Positions 1-10,196 of a stretch of DNA of 64,000 bases are shown piece by piece. The notes beneath the pieces were generated by a model, which saw only the letters and a program-made list of their open reading frames with translations, made no database searches and was not told the DNA's origin. Every line of letters starts with the position of its first letter. The stretch's first letter is position 1. The translations under genes and the position numbers were made by a program. The DNA comes from Alteromonas mediterranea DE (GTDB lineage: Bacteria > Pseudomonadota > Gammaproteobacteria > Enterobacterales > Alteromonadaceae), in the NCBI RefSeq assembly GCF_000020585.3, contig NC_011138.3, positions 2,303,680 to 2,367,679 of the forward strand, given 5' to 3'.

Positions 1-2142
<2,142 letters not shown>

Positions 2143-2156
2143 TAATAGTTATGGAG

Positions 2157-2181
2157 AAGGTCGATTCCTAGTATCGACCTT
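2157..2181 (+). terminator. Hairpin after the partial czcA
   Basis: Perfect 9-bp arms, AAGGTCGAT and ATCGACCTT, with a 7-nt loop, start 15 bp after the stop codon. The T-rich tract is weak (TTGAAATA), so it may be a poor intrinsic terminator or an RNA-stabilising hairpin. Confidence 0.4.
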
Positions 2182-2308
2182 TGAAATACAAACGCTGAAA
2201 AGTAATAGTTGATGGTGTCATTGGTTTTTTATAACTATATCGGTAATACTGTTAAGAAAATGAATAGGACGCTCCAAGCAACTACATTAGATATGTAGGA
2301 GGGGCTTT

Positions 2309-2377
2309 ATGAACTTTAGTAAAGAAGCAAAACATCATGTGTTTAAAAGGTTAAATCATGCACAGTCACAATCATAG
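2309..2377 (+). CDS. Short leader ORF overlapping the CDF exporter start (22 aa)
   Basis: A 22-codon ORF (MNFSKEAKHHVFKRLNHAQS..., then stop) sits behind a very strong Shine-Dalgarno (AGGAGGGG, 5 nt before ATG). It ends 20 bp inside the CDF gene in another frame. The CDF gene has only a modest site of its own (AAAAGG). The arrangement suggests a translated leader that couples or tunes CDF expression. No homologue is recognised. The alternative is that the strong site is left over from a longer lost gene. Confidence 0.4.
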   Translation: MNFSKEAKHHVFKRLNHAQSQS

Positions 2378-3260
2378 TCACGACCATTCACATGGGCGTT
2401 CGAGTGATGCGTCAAAGCGTATTGGTTGGGCGTTTTTCCTAAATGTGGTGTTCACCATTATCGAGTTTATTGGTGGCTGGCTAACGAACAGTACCGCTAT
2501 TATGGCGGACGCTGTTCATGATTTAGGCGATAGTTTATCGATTGGCACCTCATGGGGCTTAAACAAGCTCAGTGATAAAGATGCTAATCGTACATTTTCG
2601 TATGGCTATAAACGATTTTCACTTCTGGGGGCGTTAATTAATGGTGTTGTGCTGACTATTGGTTCCGTTTGGATACTATTTGAAGCCATTCCCAGGCTGG
2701 CCGAGCCTGAGATGCCGCAAGTGGAAGGAATGCTGTTATTGTCGATTTTTGGCATGGCAGTGAATGGCTTTGCTGCTTATAAACTCAGTGAGGGTAACTC
2801 GCTCAACGAGCGCGTGCTCAATTGGCACCTACTCGAAGATGTCCTGGGTTGGGTGGCCGTATTTATCGTATCGATTGTATTGATGTTCAAGCCTTGGGCG
2901 ATTTTAGATCCCATTTTATCCATCGGTTTTACCTTATTTATTCTTTTCAATGTGATCCGTAATTTAAAACAAACCTTAATGTTGTTTTTGCAAGCCACGC
3001 CCGATAAAGCGCAACTTGAACGCATCCGAGATGATTTGTTGTCAAATGAACACGTCAGTGACCTACACCATTTTCATATTTGGTCGCTCGATGGTGAGCG
3101 CAATGTGATGACCGTTCACTTAGTGTTAGTTGGAGATGTGTCCACAGAGCATATTCAAACGCTTAAAAATGACGTACAGCACTCACTCAAGAAATATAAT
3201 TTTGAGCATACGACAGTCGAGTTTGAGTTTGCGGATGAACAATGCCGTGACGAGGCGTAA
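2358..3260 (+). CDS. czcD: Cation diffusion facilitator, CzcD-type Zn/Cd/Co exporter
   Basis: A 300-aa CDF transporter predicted to export divalent metal from cytoplasm to periplasm in exchange for protons. It starts with a His-rich run (MHSHNHSHDHSHG) that may bind metal, followed by six membrane helices. HDLGD near residue 55 and HLLEDVLGW near residue 157 supply the intramembrane HxxxD pairs of the zinc site. A cytoplasmic C-terminal domain contains HHFHIWSLDGE. The length is normal. It lies between two RND pump genes in a metal-resistance cluster. Exact metal specificity cannot be read from sequence. Confidence 0.93.
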   Translation: MHSHNHSHDHSHGRSSDASKRIGWAFFLNVVFTIIEFIGGWLTNSTAIMADAVHDLGDSLSIGTSWGLNKLSDKDANRTFSYGYKRFSLLGALINGVVLTIGSVWILFEAIPRLAEPEMPQVEGMLLLSIFGMAVNGFAAYKLSEGNSLNERVLNWHLLEDVLGWVAVFIVSIVLMFKPWAILDPILSIGFTLFILFNVIRNLKQTLMLFLQATPDKAQLERIRDDLLSNEHVSDLHHFHIWSLDGERNVMTVHLVLVGDVSTEHIQTLKNDVQHSLKKYNFEHTTVEFEFADEQCRDEA

Positions 3261-3282
3261 AGCAACTGATAGACTACTTGAG

Positions 3283-3660
3283 ATGAAGAAACTTAAACGA
3301 ACAAGCTACATCATGATCATGCTGATCGTATTTCAGTCGTTTTCTGCTGTAGCTAATTCATTGGATTTTCATGCAATAGACACTGAACACCTGCAACACG
3401 AGCATGATCATGCCGAGCATAGCAGCAACGCCTCGGTAAGCCCTGAAATAGATATCAGTGAAGATGACGCAAGGGGTCACCATAATCCTGCCGATTGCCA
3501 CCACTGCGGACACTGCCACGGCTCACATGCCCAATGGGTAGGTCATCACAGCATCAATAACCTTAATGAGGTGGCGTCCGGCCACAACTTCAACTATTTG
3601 GATGCAGTCTTAGACGCAGCCATCAACCGCCTATTACGACCACCCAAATACCAATCCTAG
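3283..3660 (+). CDS. Small His-rich secreted protein of the metal cluster (CzcI-like position)
   Basis: A 125-aa protein with an N-terminal signal-like segment (MKKLKRTSYIMIMLIVFQSF...AVA), then a His/Asp/Glu-rich mature part. The clusters HEHDHAEH and CHHCGHCHGSH probably bind metal. The start at 3283 is preferred because it begins the signal peptide; an in-frame ATG at 3235 would overlap the CDF gene. Small periplasmic His-rich proteins (CzcI and relatives) often precede czcC, which fits this position. Periplasmic metal sensing or buffering is inferred from composition and context only. Confidence 0.7.
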   Translation: MKKLKRTSYIMIMLIVFQSFSAVANSLDFHAIDTEHLQHEHDHAEHSSNASVSPEIDISEDDARGHHNPADCHHCGHCHGSHAQWVGHHSINNLNEVASGHNFNYLDAVLDAAINRLLRPPKYQS

Positions 3661-3729
3661 GAAGTATATTGATTGCATCGCGGAACGTGTATCCGCGTTG
3701 TCCGTTTTTATCATATTTTAGGATTTATT

Positions 3730-5094
3730 ATGAATTTCACTCATCGTAATGAGCGTGACCAATTATTCATGTGGTCACTTTTCGTCGCGCGATGTATTTT
3801 CACGCGAAACACTCAGGCAGAATCAACCAATGTATACAAGGCTCTTGATTCAACGATATTTAACCGACTTAAACTTTTATGCGCTTGCGTATTGTTTCTT
3901 CCATTTTTTGCTCACGCTCAAAATCAAAGCTGGGAAAACTGGTTATCATCGCAGATAAATAAACATCCCAACATTATAGCGGCTAAAGAACAATTGTTCA
4001 GTACTGGGGCGCTTGCGGAAGCTTCTGAGCAAGCACTTTATAACCCTGAATTGTCAACTGATTATGCGCGAAATGGCGATAACAATGACTACAGCGTAGG
4101 TATTGAACAGACAATCGACCTTTGGGACAGGCAAGGCGCAAGGCGACAAAAAGCCGGTTTTATGCGCACTGCTGCACAAGCTCAATACCAAGAAGTCGTT
4201 TTAAACAAATCAGCCGATGCTATCGACGCATTAATTAATTGGCATGCAGCAAAACGCGCAGCGTCTATTGCCAAATCACAACAACAGCAACTTAATTCGT
4301 TACTTGAATTAGTCGAAATACGCCAAGAAGCCGGTGATCTAGGCAGTATCGATGCAGAGCTTACCTTTTTGTCGTTGTCGAAACAATTTGCTCAGGTGGC
4401 GGGATCAGAGGCTCAACTTCAAATGGCCGAAGCAATAGTGCGTGAGTTACTTCCTGATTGGGAGCCAGAGCGAGGGCGGATACCGGACGAGTTTTGGCCT
4501 TCTAAAGTTGCATATCCGTCTGATGAAGAATTACTAAAGCACCCCAAAATAGCTAAAGCTTATGCGCAATGGCTCACGCAAAAAGAAGAAGCAGAAGTCA
4601 CTAGACGTAATGCAAAAGCAAATCCTACTTTTGGTATTAATGCGGGGCGGGAAGAGCGAGAAAACGTCGTTGGACTGACCTTTTCTATACCGTTAAACAT
4701 TCGTAATAATTACAGTGCAGAAACTCGTTCCGCTGAACGAATGGCGTTAGAAACCGAAGCACGTTTTAGAGCGCAGTATCAGAAACTACGTTTCGATTTA
4801 CAAGGTGCGTTTGGCGCATGGCAAAGCTACAACCAGCAGTTTTCACAATGGCAATCGCTCGTAAAGAGTCGCATCGAGAGTAGTGCTAATTTGTTAGAAA
4901 AGCAGTGGCGAAGTGGCGATTTATCAACAACTAATTACCTGCTAGCACTGAATCAACGCGCAGAAAGCTTACTGTCTGGCATAGAGCTGGAAAAGCAAAC
5001 GCGCATAGCATTGAAAAATCTCATGCTGCAATCAGGTCGCCTTATCGACTTGCCCCCAGTTCAACACGATTTCTCTATTGATCATCAGGATTAA
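3730..5094 (+). CDS. czcC: Outer-membrane factor of RND metal efflux, CzcC-type
   Basis: TolC-superfamily channel protein of about 454 aa, the outer-membrane exit duct of the tripartite pump. The body has two OEP repeats with long amphipathic helices, the typical NPELS...EQTIDLW opening and an RSGDLSTTNYLLALNQ segment. ATG 3730 follows AGGATTT. The hydrophobic export segment (KLLCACVLFLPFFAHAQ) lies only about 45 residues in, so either the start is further downstream at a non-ATG codon or a base is wrong upstream. It is followed 4 bp later by the adaptor gene. Confidence 0.88.
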   Translation: MNFTHRNERDQLFMWSLFVARCIFTRNTQAESTNVYKALDSTIFNRLKLLCACVLFLPFFAHAQNQSWENWLSSQINKHPNIIAAKEQLFSTGALAEASEQALYNPELSTDYARNGDNNDYSVGIEQTIDLWDRQGARRQKAGFMRTAAQAQYQEVVLNKSADAIDALINWHAAKRAASIAKSQQQQLNSLLELVEIRQEAGDLGSIDAELTFLSLSKQFAQVAGSEAQLQMAEAIVRELLPDWEPERGRIPDEFWPSKVAYPSDEELLKHPKIAKAYAQWLTQKEEAEVTRRNAKANPTFGINAGREERENVVGLTFSIPLNIRNNYSAETRSAERMALETEARFRAQYQKLRFDLQGAFGAWQSYNQQFSQWQSLVKSRIESSANLLEKQWRSGDLSTTNYLLALNQRAESLLSGIELEKQTRIALKNLMLQSGRLIDLPPVQHDFSIDHQD

Positions 5095-5098
5095 CAAA

Positions 5099-6406
5099 AT
5101 GAATAAAACAGTATTAGCAGTTTTCATCGCCTCATATGTCGGCGCTGCACCAAGTTTCGCACAAGAGTCTGATCAAAAGCATGCTCACAATGAAACGGTA
5201 ACAAGAATTGATAAAAGCATACAAGATAAGCATGACGAACATACTGATGATGGTCATGAAGAACATGAACTACAAGATGGTCAAAAGCATGATGAGCACG
5301 GAGGCGAGGGGGCCGATGAACATGATGATCACGAAAGCGAACATGCTCATGATAAAGGTGAAAGCGAGAATAAAGACGATGAAGAGCATGATGAATCTGC
5401 TTCTGCATCGCTAGACTCCAATCAAATGGCATTAGCCAACATTAAAGTAAGCACACTAAGCCCCAAAATTGTCAATTATACTTTGTATGCACCGGGTGAA
5501 ATATTATCAAACGGCTATAGCAGTTATCGAGTATCACCCAGAGTGGCATCCGTTGTCACGCGTCGTCATGTGGCATTGGGAGACAGGGTAAATAAAGGCC
5601 AAGTGCTTGTCACGCTTTTTAGCGAAACCGTTGCGCAAGCACAAGCCAATTACCGAACAACATATCCAGAATGGGAAAGAGTAAAAGGACTTGGTCGAAA
5701 AACTGTTGGAGAGCAGCGCTACATTGATGCAAAAGCTAATTTTGAAGCGGCTAGTGCAGTATTAATCTCATATGGTTTATCCGATGCAGATTTGAAAACG
5801 CTCACCTCACAGCAATCAATAGCATTAGGAGAATATAGCTTACGTGCTGAAATTGATGGCGCGGTACTCAGTGACTCGTTTGAACAAGGTCAGCGTATTG
5901 ATGCGGGAGAACCGTTGATCTCGTTGGCAGATGAAAGTGAACTTTGGGTAGAAGCGCATCTACCATCGAATATTAACCTGCGGCTAGGAGCAGGTTCTCC
6001 GGCACAAATCAAAGTGGGAGACTTCACAGTTGATGCAACAGTTACACAAGAGGCACATACCATTGACCCTGTTACTCGAACGAGAACGGTTCGGCTATTA
6101 GTGAGCAACCCTGAACATCGTTTGCATCCAGGCCAATTTGCCGAGGTGTATTTCCGTTTTCTGACTAAAATGCCGGTAATGGCTGTTTCAGAGAGTGCGC
6201 TAATGCGTGGTCCTGATGGAGACTGGACGGTATTTGTAGAAGATCATCCTGGCGAGTTTTTACCCGTCGAAGTTGAACTTGGAAGAGCGCTTGGTGGCTT
6301 GCGTGAAATTACCGGTGTAGAGCCGGGTTCACGCGTAGTAAGCGAGGGTGCTTTTTTTGTGGCATCACAAATCGCTAAAGGCGGTTTTGACCCACACAAC
6401 CACTAA
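5099..6406 (+). CDS. czcB: RND periplasmic adaptor (membrane fusion protein), CzcB-type with His-rich N-terminus
   Basis: A 435-aa periplasmic adaptor linking pump and outer-membrane channel. ATG 5099 begins a signal peptide (MNKTVLAVFIASYVGAAPSFAQ) that precedes a run of about 75 residues dominated by His, Asp and Glu. That run is absent from ordinary adaptors and probably captures metal. The conserved MFP body follows, with the lipoyl/hairpin region around VTRRHVALGDRVNKGQVLVT and the beta-barrel with ALMRGPDGDWTVFVE. It ends 15 bp before the pump gene, whose ribosome binding site is AGGAGGAG. One operon with czcC and the following pump is likely. Confidence 0.9.
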   Translation: MNKTVLAVFIASYVGAAPSFAQESDQKHAHNETVTRIDKSIQDKHDEHTDDGHEEHELQDGQKHDEHGGEGADEHDDHESEHAHDKGESENKDDEEHDESASASLDSNQMALANIKVSTLSPKIVNYTLYAPGEILSNGYSSYRVSPRVASVVTRRHVALGDRVNKGQVLVTLFSETVAQAQANYRTTYPEWERVKGLGRKTVGEQRYIDAKANFEAASAVLISYGLSDADLKTLTSQQSIALGEYSLRAEIDGAVLSDSFEQGQRIDAGEPLISLADESELWVEAHLPSNINLRLGAGSPAQIKVGDFTVDATVTQEAHTIDPVTRTRTVRLLVSNPEHRLHPGQFAEVYFRFLTKMPVMAVSESALMRGPDGDWTVFVEDHPGEFLPVEVELGRALGGLREITGVEPGSRVVSEGAFFVASQIAKGGFDPHNH

Positions 6407-6421
6407 TTAGGAGGAGTCTTT

Positions 6422-9400
6422 ATGTTTAATAAATTAATTGATTGGGCTGTTACTAGTCGTTTATTAGTGGTGATTGCTCTGACAACGTTAATAGTCAGCG
6501 CGGTTTTTGTTATTCCGAAACTGAATTTGGATGCATTTCCAGATGTCACCAATGTGCAAGTATCTGTCAATACAGAAGCACCGGGATTAGCTGCCGAAGA
6601 AGTAGAGCAGTTAATTACTTATCCAATAGAAGCGGTGATGTATGCCTTACCTGATGTGATGGAAGTGCGCTCTATTTCTAAAACAGGTCTTTCAGGTGTG
6701 ACCGTTGTGTTTAGCGAGGGCACAGATATTTATTTTGCACGTCAATTGGTATTCGAGCGTCTGCAAGCGGCTAAAGAGTTAATTCCCGAGGGCGTCGGTA
6801 CGCCAGAAATGGGACCCAACACATCAGGATTGGGGCAAGTGTATCAGTATCTATTGTTGGCTGAGCCCGATTCAGGCCTAGACGCTATGGCGTTGCGTAG
6901 TTTAAATGATTGGGTGGTGAAATTGCTGCTGCTTCCTGCCGATGGCGTAACGGATGTGCTCTCTTTTGGTGGGGAAGTACGCCAATACCAAGTTAACCTC
7001 AATCCATCTCAATTACTTGGATATGGCTTGACTCAAGATATAGTGATGGAAGCACTTGAGCGGAATAATACCAATGTGGGGGGGTGGTATATGAACCGAG
7101 GGCAGGAGCAACTTGTGATAAGAGGCACTGGCTGGTTAGATCATGGCGAGGAAGGGTTAGAGCAATTACGTCAGGTACCTTTAAAAACCGTAGACGGAAC
7201 AACGATTACTGTATCCGATGTGGCGAACGTTGAGTTAGGTAGCGAAATTCGTCAGGGTGCTGCCACCATGACCAGAAAAGACGCCGACGGTAACATTCAA
7301 AACTTAGGTGAAGTCGTCTCAGGCATTGTACTTAAGCGCATGGGAGCTAACACGAAAGCCACAATTGATGGCGTCAATGCTCGTATTCAGCGAATTAACC
7401 AAGCATTGCCTGATGGCGTGAGTTTTGAAGTATTCTACGATCAAGCTGACTTAATTACTCAAGCCGTGGATACGGTTGTAAATGCGCTAATGTTAGCGTT
7501 CGTATTTATTATTGTTATTCTAGCTTTATTTTTGATGAATCTACGAGCCACGTTTTTAGTCCTGATTTCGATCCCTATTTCTATTGGTATTGCCTTAATG
7601 GTCATGTCGTGGTTTGGACTTTCTGCCAACCTTATGTCGCTTGGGGGCATTGCAGTGGCAATCGGCATGCTAGTAGATGGCTCAGTGGTAATGGTTGAAA
7701 ACATGTTTAAACACTTGACTCACACTGATGCTGAGCATGATCACAAGAGACAATTGGGTGAACATGTTGAAGATGATGATCCATTAGACTCGTCCCATGA
7801 TACGCACGGTATCGCTTTGCGATTACAAGAAGCGGGCAAGGAGGTAGCCCGGCCTATCTTCTTCGCAACAGCCATAATCCTTGTGGTATTCATGCCTTTG
7901 TTTAGCTTTGAAGGCGTTGAAGCAAAATTATTTCAACCAATGGCTATTAGTATTATGTTGGCCATGCTTTCGGCGGTATTAGTTGCACTGATTATTGTAC
8001 CGGCATTGGCGACGTATCTATTTAAAAAAGGCGTGAAACCACGAGAAAGCGTTGTGTTGAAACCTTTAGACGCGGGGTATCGCAAAGGGCTATCGTGGGC
8101 AATTTTGCATAAAAAAGTAGTGATTGGAATTGCTGCAATTATGGTAGTCGCTGCTGGTGTAGTGCTTCCTCGGCTTGGCACAGAGTTTGTACCAGAACTG
8201 GAAGAGGGCACCATTAACTTGCGTGTTACTTTAGCGCCTTCATCTAGTTTAGATACTGCCCTAGAGGTATCCCCGAAATTAGAGAATATATTAATGGGGT
8301 TTCCAGAAGTCACCTATACGTTGTCGCGTATCGGTCGCGCCGAAATAGGGGGTGATCCAGAGCCGGTGAACAATATCGAAATTTATATTGGACTAAAGCC
8401 TGTGCCTGAATGGACAAGTGCAAATAACCGTTATGAACTGCAAGCGTTAATGGAAGAAAAAATGGAGCAACATCCGGGTTTGCTTTTCAATTTTTCTCAA
8501 CCTATCGCGACAAGGGTTGACGAGTTATTGTCGGGAGTTAGAGCGCAGCTAGCCATTAAATTGTTTGGGCCTGACCTCAAAGTTCTAGCTGAAAAAGGCC
8601 AGGCCATTGAAGCATTAGTAAAAGAAGTTCAAGGTGCACGAGATGTTGCAATGGAACAAATTGCCGGAGAATCTCAGCTCATTGTGACACCGAATCGTCG
8701 AGCTCTGTCGCGCTATGGATTGGCCGTGGGTGATGCAATGGAACTTGTACGCGAAGGTTTAGGTGGAGCCAGTGCTGGTCAAATCATTAATGGTAATGAG
8801 CGATATGATATTTATGTCAGGCTTGCTGAACAATTCCGAAATGACAGTCAAATGATAGCTGACTTGCGTTTACAAGCTCCATCGGGTGCTTGGGTTCGTT
8901 TGGGGGACGTGGCTGAAGTGACTATCGCCTCTGGTCCACCGCAAGTAAGACGTGATGACGTGCAGAGGCGAGTTGTGATCCAGGCGAATGTTCAAGGTCG
9001 AGATATGGGTAGCGTTGTGGCAGATATTCGCAAATCTATTGATGAGAAACTAGCACTGCCTACAGGGTATTCGGTGGATATTGGCGGTCAATTTGAGAAT
9101 CAGCAACGAGCGCAGAAGCGACTATCATTGGTTGTGCCACTTTCTTTGGGGTTAATAGCTTTATTATTGTACTTTGCTTTTGCTTCATTTGGTCAGGCAA
9201 TGTTGATACTTGTAAATGTACCATTGGCTGTTATCGGGGGGGTATTTTCACTTTGGTTATCAGGTCAATATCTTTCTGTGCCGAGCTCCGTAGGTTTTAT
9301 TACCCTATTCGGCGTAGCGGTGTTAAACGGAGTCGTGATGGTAGAAAGCATCAATCAGCGTGTTGCAGACGGGTTATCGGTATCTGACGCCGTATTTGAT

Positions 9401-9631
9401 GGTGCTACATCAAGACTGCGCCCTGTATTGATGACAGCGATTACATCTGCGCTAGGCCTTATTCCAATGTTACTGTCTAATGGCGTTGGTGCTGAAATCC
9501 AAAAGCCTTTAGCGAGTGTAATCGTTGGTGGCTTGGTAACCGCTACATTTTTAACTCTATTTGTATTACCTGTGCTATTCGCCTGGTTTTCAAAAGGGAA
9601 GTTAAAAGATATGGCAAGAGCGCCTTCCTAA
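6422..9631 (+). CDS. Heavy-metal RND efflux pump (CusA/CzcA family) with His-rich insert
   Basis: Full-length 1069-aa inner-membrane RND pump. N-terminal FNKLIDWAVTSRLLVVIAL begins helix I. The helix-IV signature reads AIGMLVDGSVVMVEN, an AxG...D...EN pattern unlike the DFG pattern of the partial pump at the window start, so the two probably carry different metals. Just after it a hydrophilic insert (HTDAEHDHK...SSHDTHG, near residues 440-465) adds His and Asp residues. The gene is last of the czcC-czcB-pump operon. The metal (Cu/Ag, Ni or Zn/Co) is not settled by sequence. Confidence 0.92.
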   Translation: MFNKLIDWAVTSRLLVVIALTTLIVSAVFVIPKLNLDAFPDVTNVQVSVNTEAPGLAAEEVEQLITYPIEAVMYALPDVMEVRSISKTGLSGVTVVFSEGTDIYFARQLVFERLQAAKELIPEGVGTPEMGPNTSGLGQVYQYLLLAEPDSGLDAMALRSLNDWVVKLLLLPADGVTDVLSFGGEVRQYQVNLNPSQLLGYGLTQDIVMEALERNNTNVGGWYMNRGQEQLVIRGTGWLDHGEEGLEQLRQVPLKTVDGTTITVSDVANVELGSEIRQGAATMTRKDADGNIQNLGEVVSGIVLKRMGANTKATIDGVNARIQRINQALPDGVSFEVFYDQADLITQAVDTVVNALMLAFVFIIVILALFLMNLRATFLVLISIPISIGIALMVMSWFGLSANLMSLGGIAVAIGMLVDGSVVMVENMFKHLTHTDAEHDHKRQLGEHVEDDDPLDSSHDTHGIALRLQEAGKEVARPIFFATAIILVVFMPLFSFEGVEAKLFQPMAISIMLAMLSAVLVALIIVPALATYLFKKGVKPRESVVLKPLDAGYRKGLSWAILHKKVVIGIAAIMVVAAGVVLPRLGTEFVPELEEGTINLRVTLAPSSSLDTALEVSPKLENILMGFPEVTYTLSRIGRAEIGGDPEPVNNIEIYIGLKPVPEWTSANNRYELQALMEEKMEQHPGLLFNFSQPIATRVDELLSGVRAQLAIKLFGPDLKVLAEKGQAIEALVKEVQGARDVAMEQIAGESQLIVTPNRRALSRYGLAVGDAMELVREGLGGASAGQIINGNERYDIYVRLAEQFRNDSQMIADLRLQAPSGAWVRLGDVAEVTIASGPPQVRRDDVQRRVVIQANVQGRDMGSVVADIRKSIDEKLALPTGYSVDIGGQFENQQRAQKRLSLVVPLSLGLIALLLYFAFASFGQAMLILVNVPLAVIGGVFSLWLSGQYLSVPSSVGFITLFGVAVLNGVVMVESINQRVADGLSVSDAVFDGATSRLRPVLMTAITSALGLIPMLLSNGVGAEIQKPLASVIVGGLVTATFLTLFVLPVLFAWFSKGKLKDMARAPS

Positions 9632-9640
9632 GCTCAGCTG

Positions 9641-9670
9641 GCCTGCTGTGTGCGATGAGCATCGGCAGGC
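9641..9670 (+). terminator. Weak hairpin after the RND operon
   Basis: Six-bp arms GCCTGC and GCAGGC with a long 18-nt loop lie 10 bp after the pump stop codon and no clean T-run follows. The rest of the gap to the Fur-like site at 10112 holds no supported gene. Confidence 0.25.
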
Positions 9671-10111
9671 TGATTATCACTTTATAAGGGGTTCACCCAT
9701 TAAGCTGCCCTGTCAAGTAAACAATAATATGCGTTTCCCCTTGGTTCTGGCGGTTCAAGGGTTTTCGATGTCCAATATCCGCCTCTATTCATCTCGTTTT
9801 TTAGTCGGACAGCGTCTATTCTTGCTCGCACCAGTCTACCGCATTAATCATTGCAGAAAACGCCAATTAGATCTGTTCCAGGCTAGGGGAATTGGACACT
9901 ATTCTGGCATCACTTGAACACCAGTTCAGGTGAGACTTAGCACACTTTTTCCCTGATTTCGAGAATTCAATGTTTAAGTAAATCGGAATACGACCGTCAA
10001 TCTAGAACTCCCGTTTTAACGTCATACAATTCACGTGTCTAATATTACTCATTACGTGATTTACTAAAGTATAAATTATCAGTCATTGCGACATTGGTTG
10101 TGCGCCATATT

Positions 10112-10142
10112 GCTAATGATAGGTATTCGTATTATCATTAGC
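10112..10142 (+). promoter_or_regulatory. Fur-like inverted repeat upstream of the TonB receptor
   Basis: A perfect 10-bp inverted repeat, GCTAATGATA and TATCATTAGC, separated by 11 bp. It resembles the AATGATA/TATCATT half sites of Fur boxes and lies about 55 bp before the receptor start. Iron- or zinc-dependent repression is inferred; Zur or another dimeric regulator is possible. Confidence 0.5.
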
Positions 10143-10196
10143 TAATTAATGCAACTTCTTTTTTACCTTATCACTACCCACCAAGGAATACTTTTT

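Noticed and set aside
5124-5432. 102-codon ORF opposite the adaptor gene
   Set aside because: Shadow of the His/Asp-rich repeat codons of the adaptor.
9648-9917. 89-codon rightward ORF between the RND pump and the TonB receptor
   Set aside because: No ribosome binding site, no family resemblance and it runs through the hairpin after the pump gene; treated as chance.
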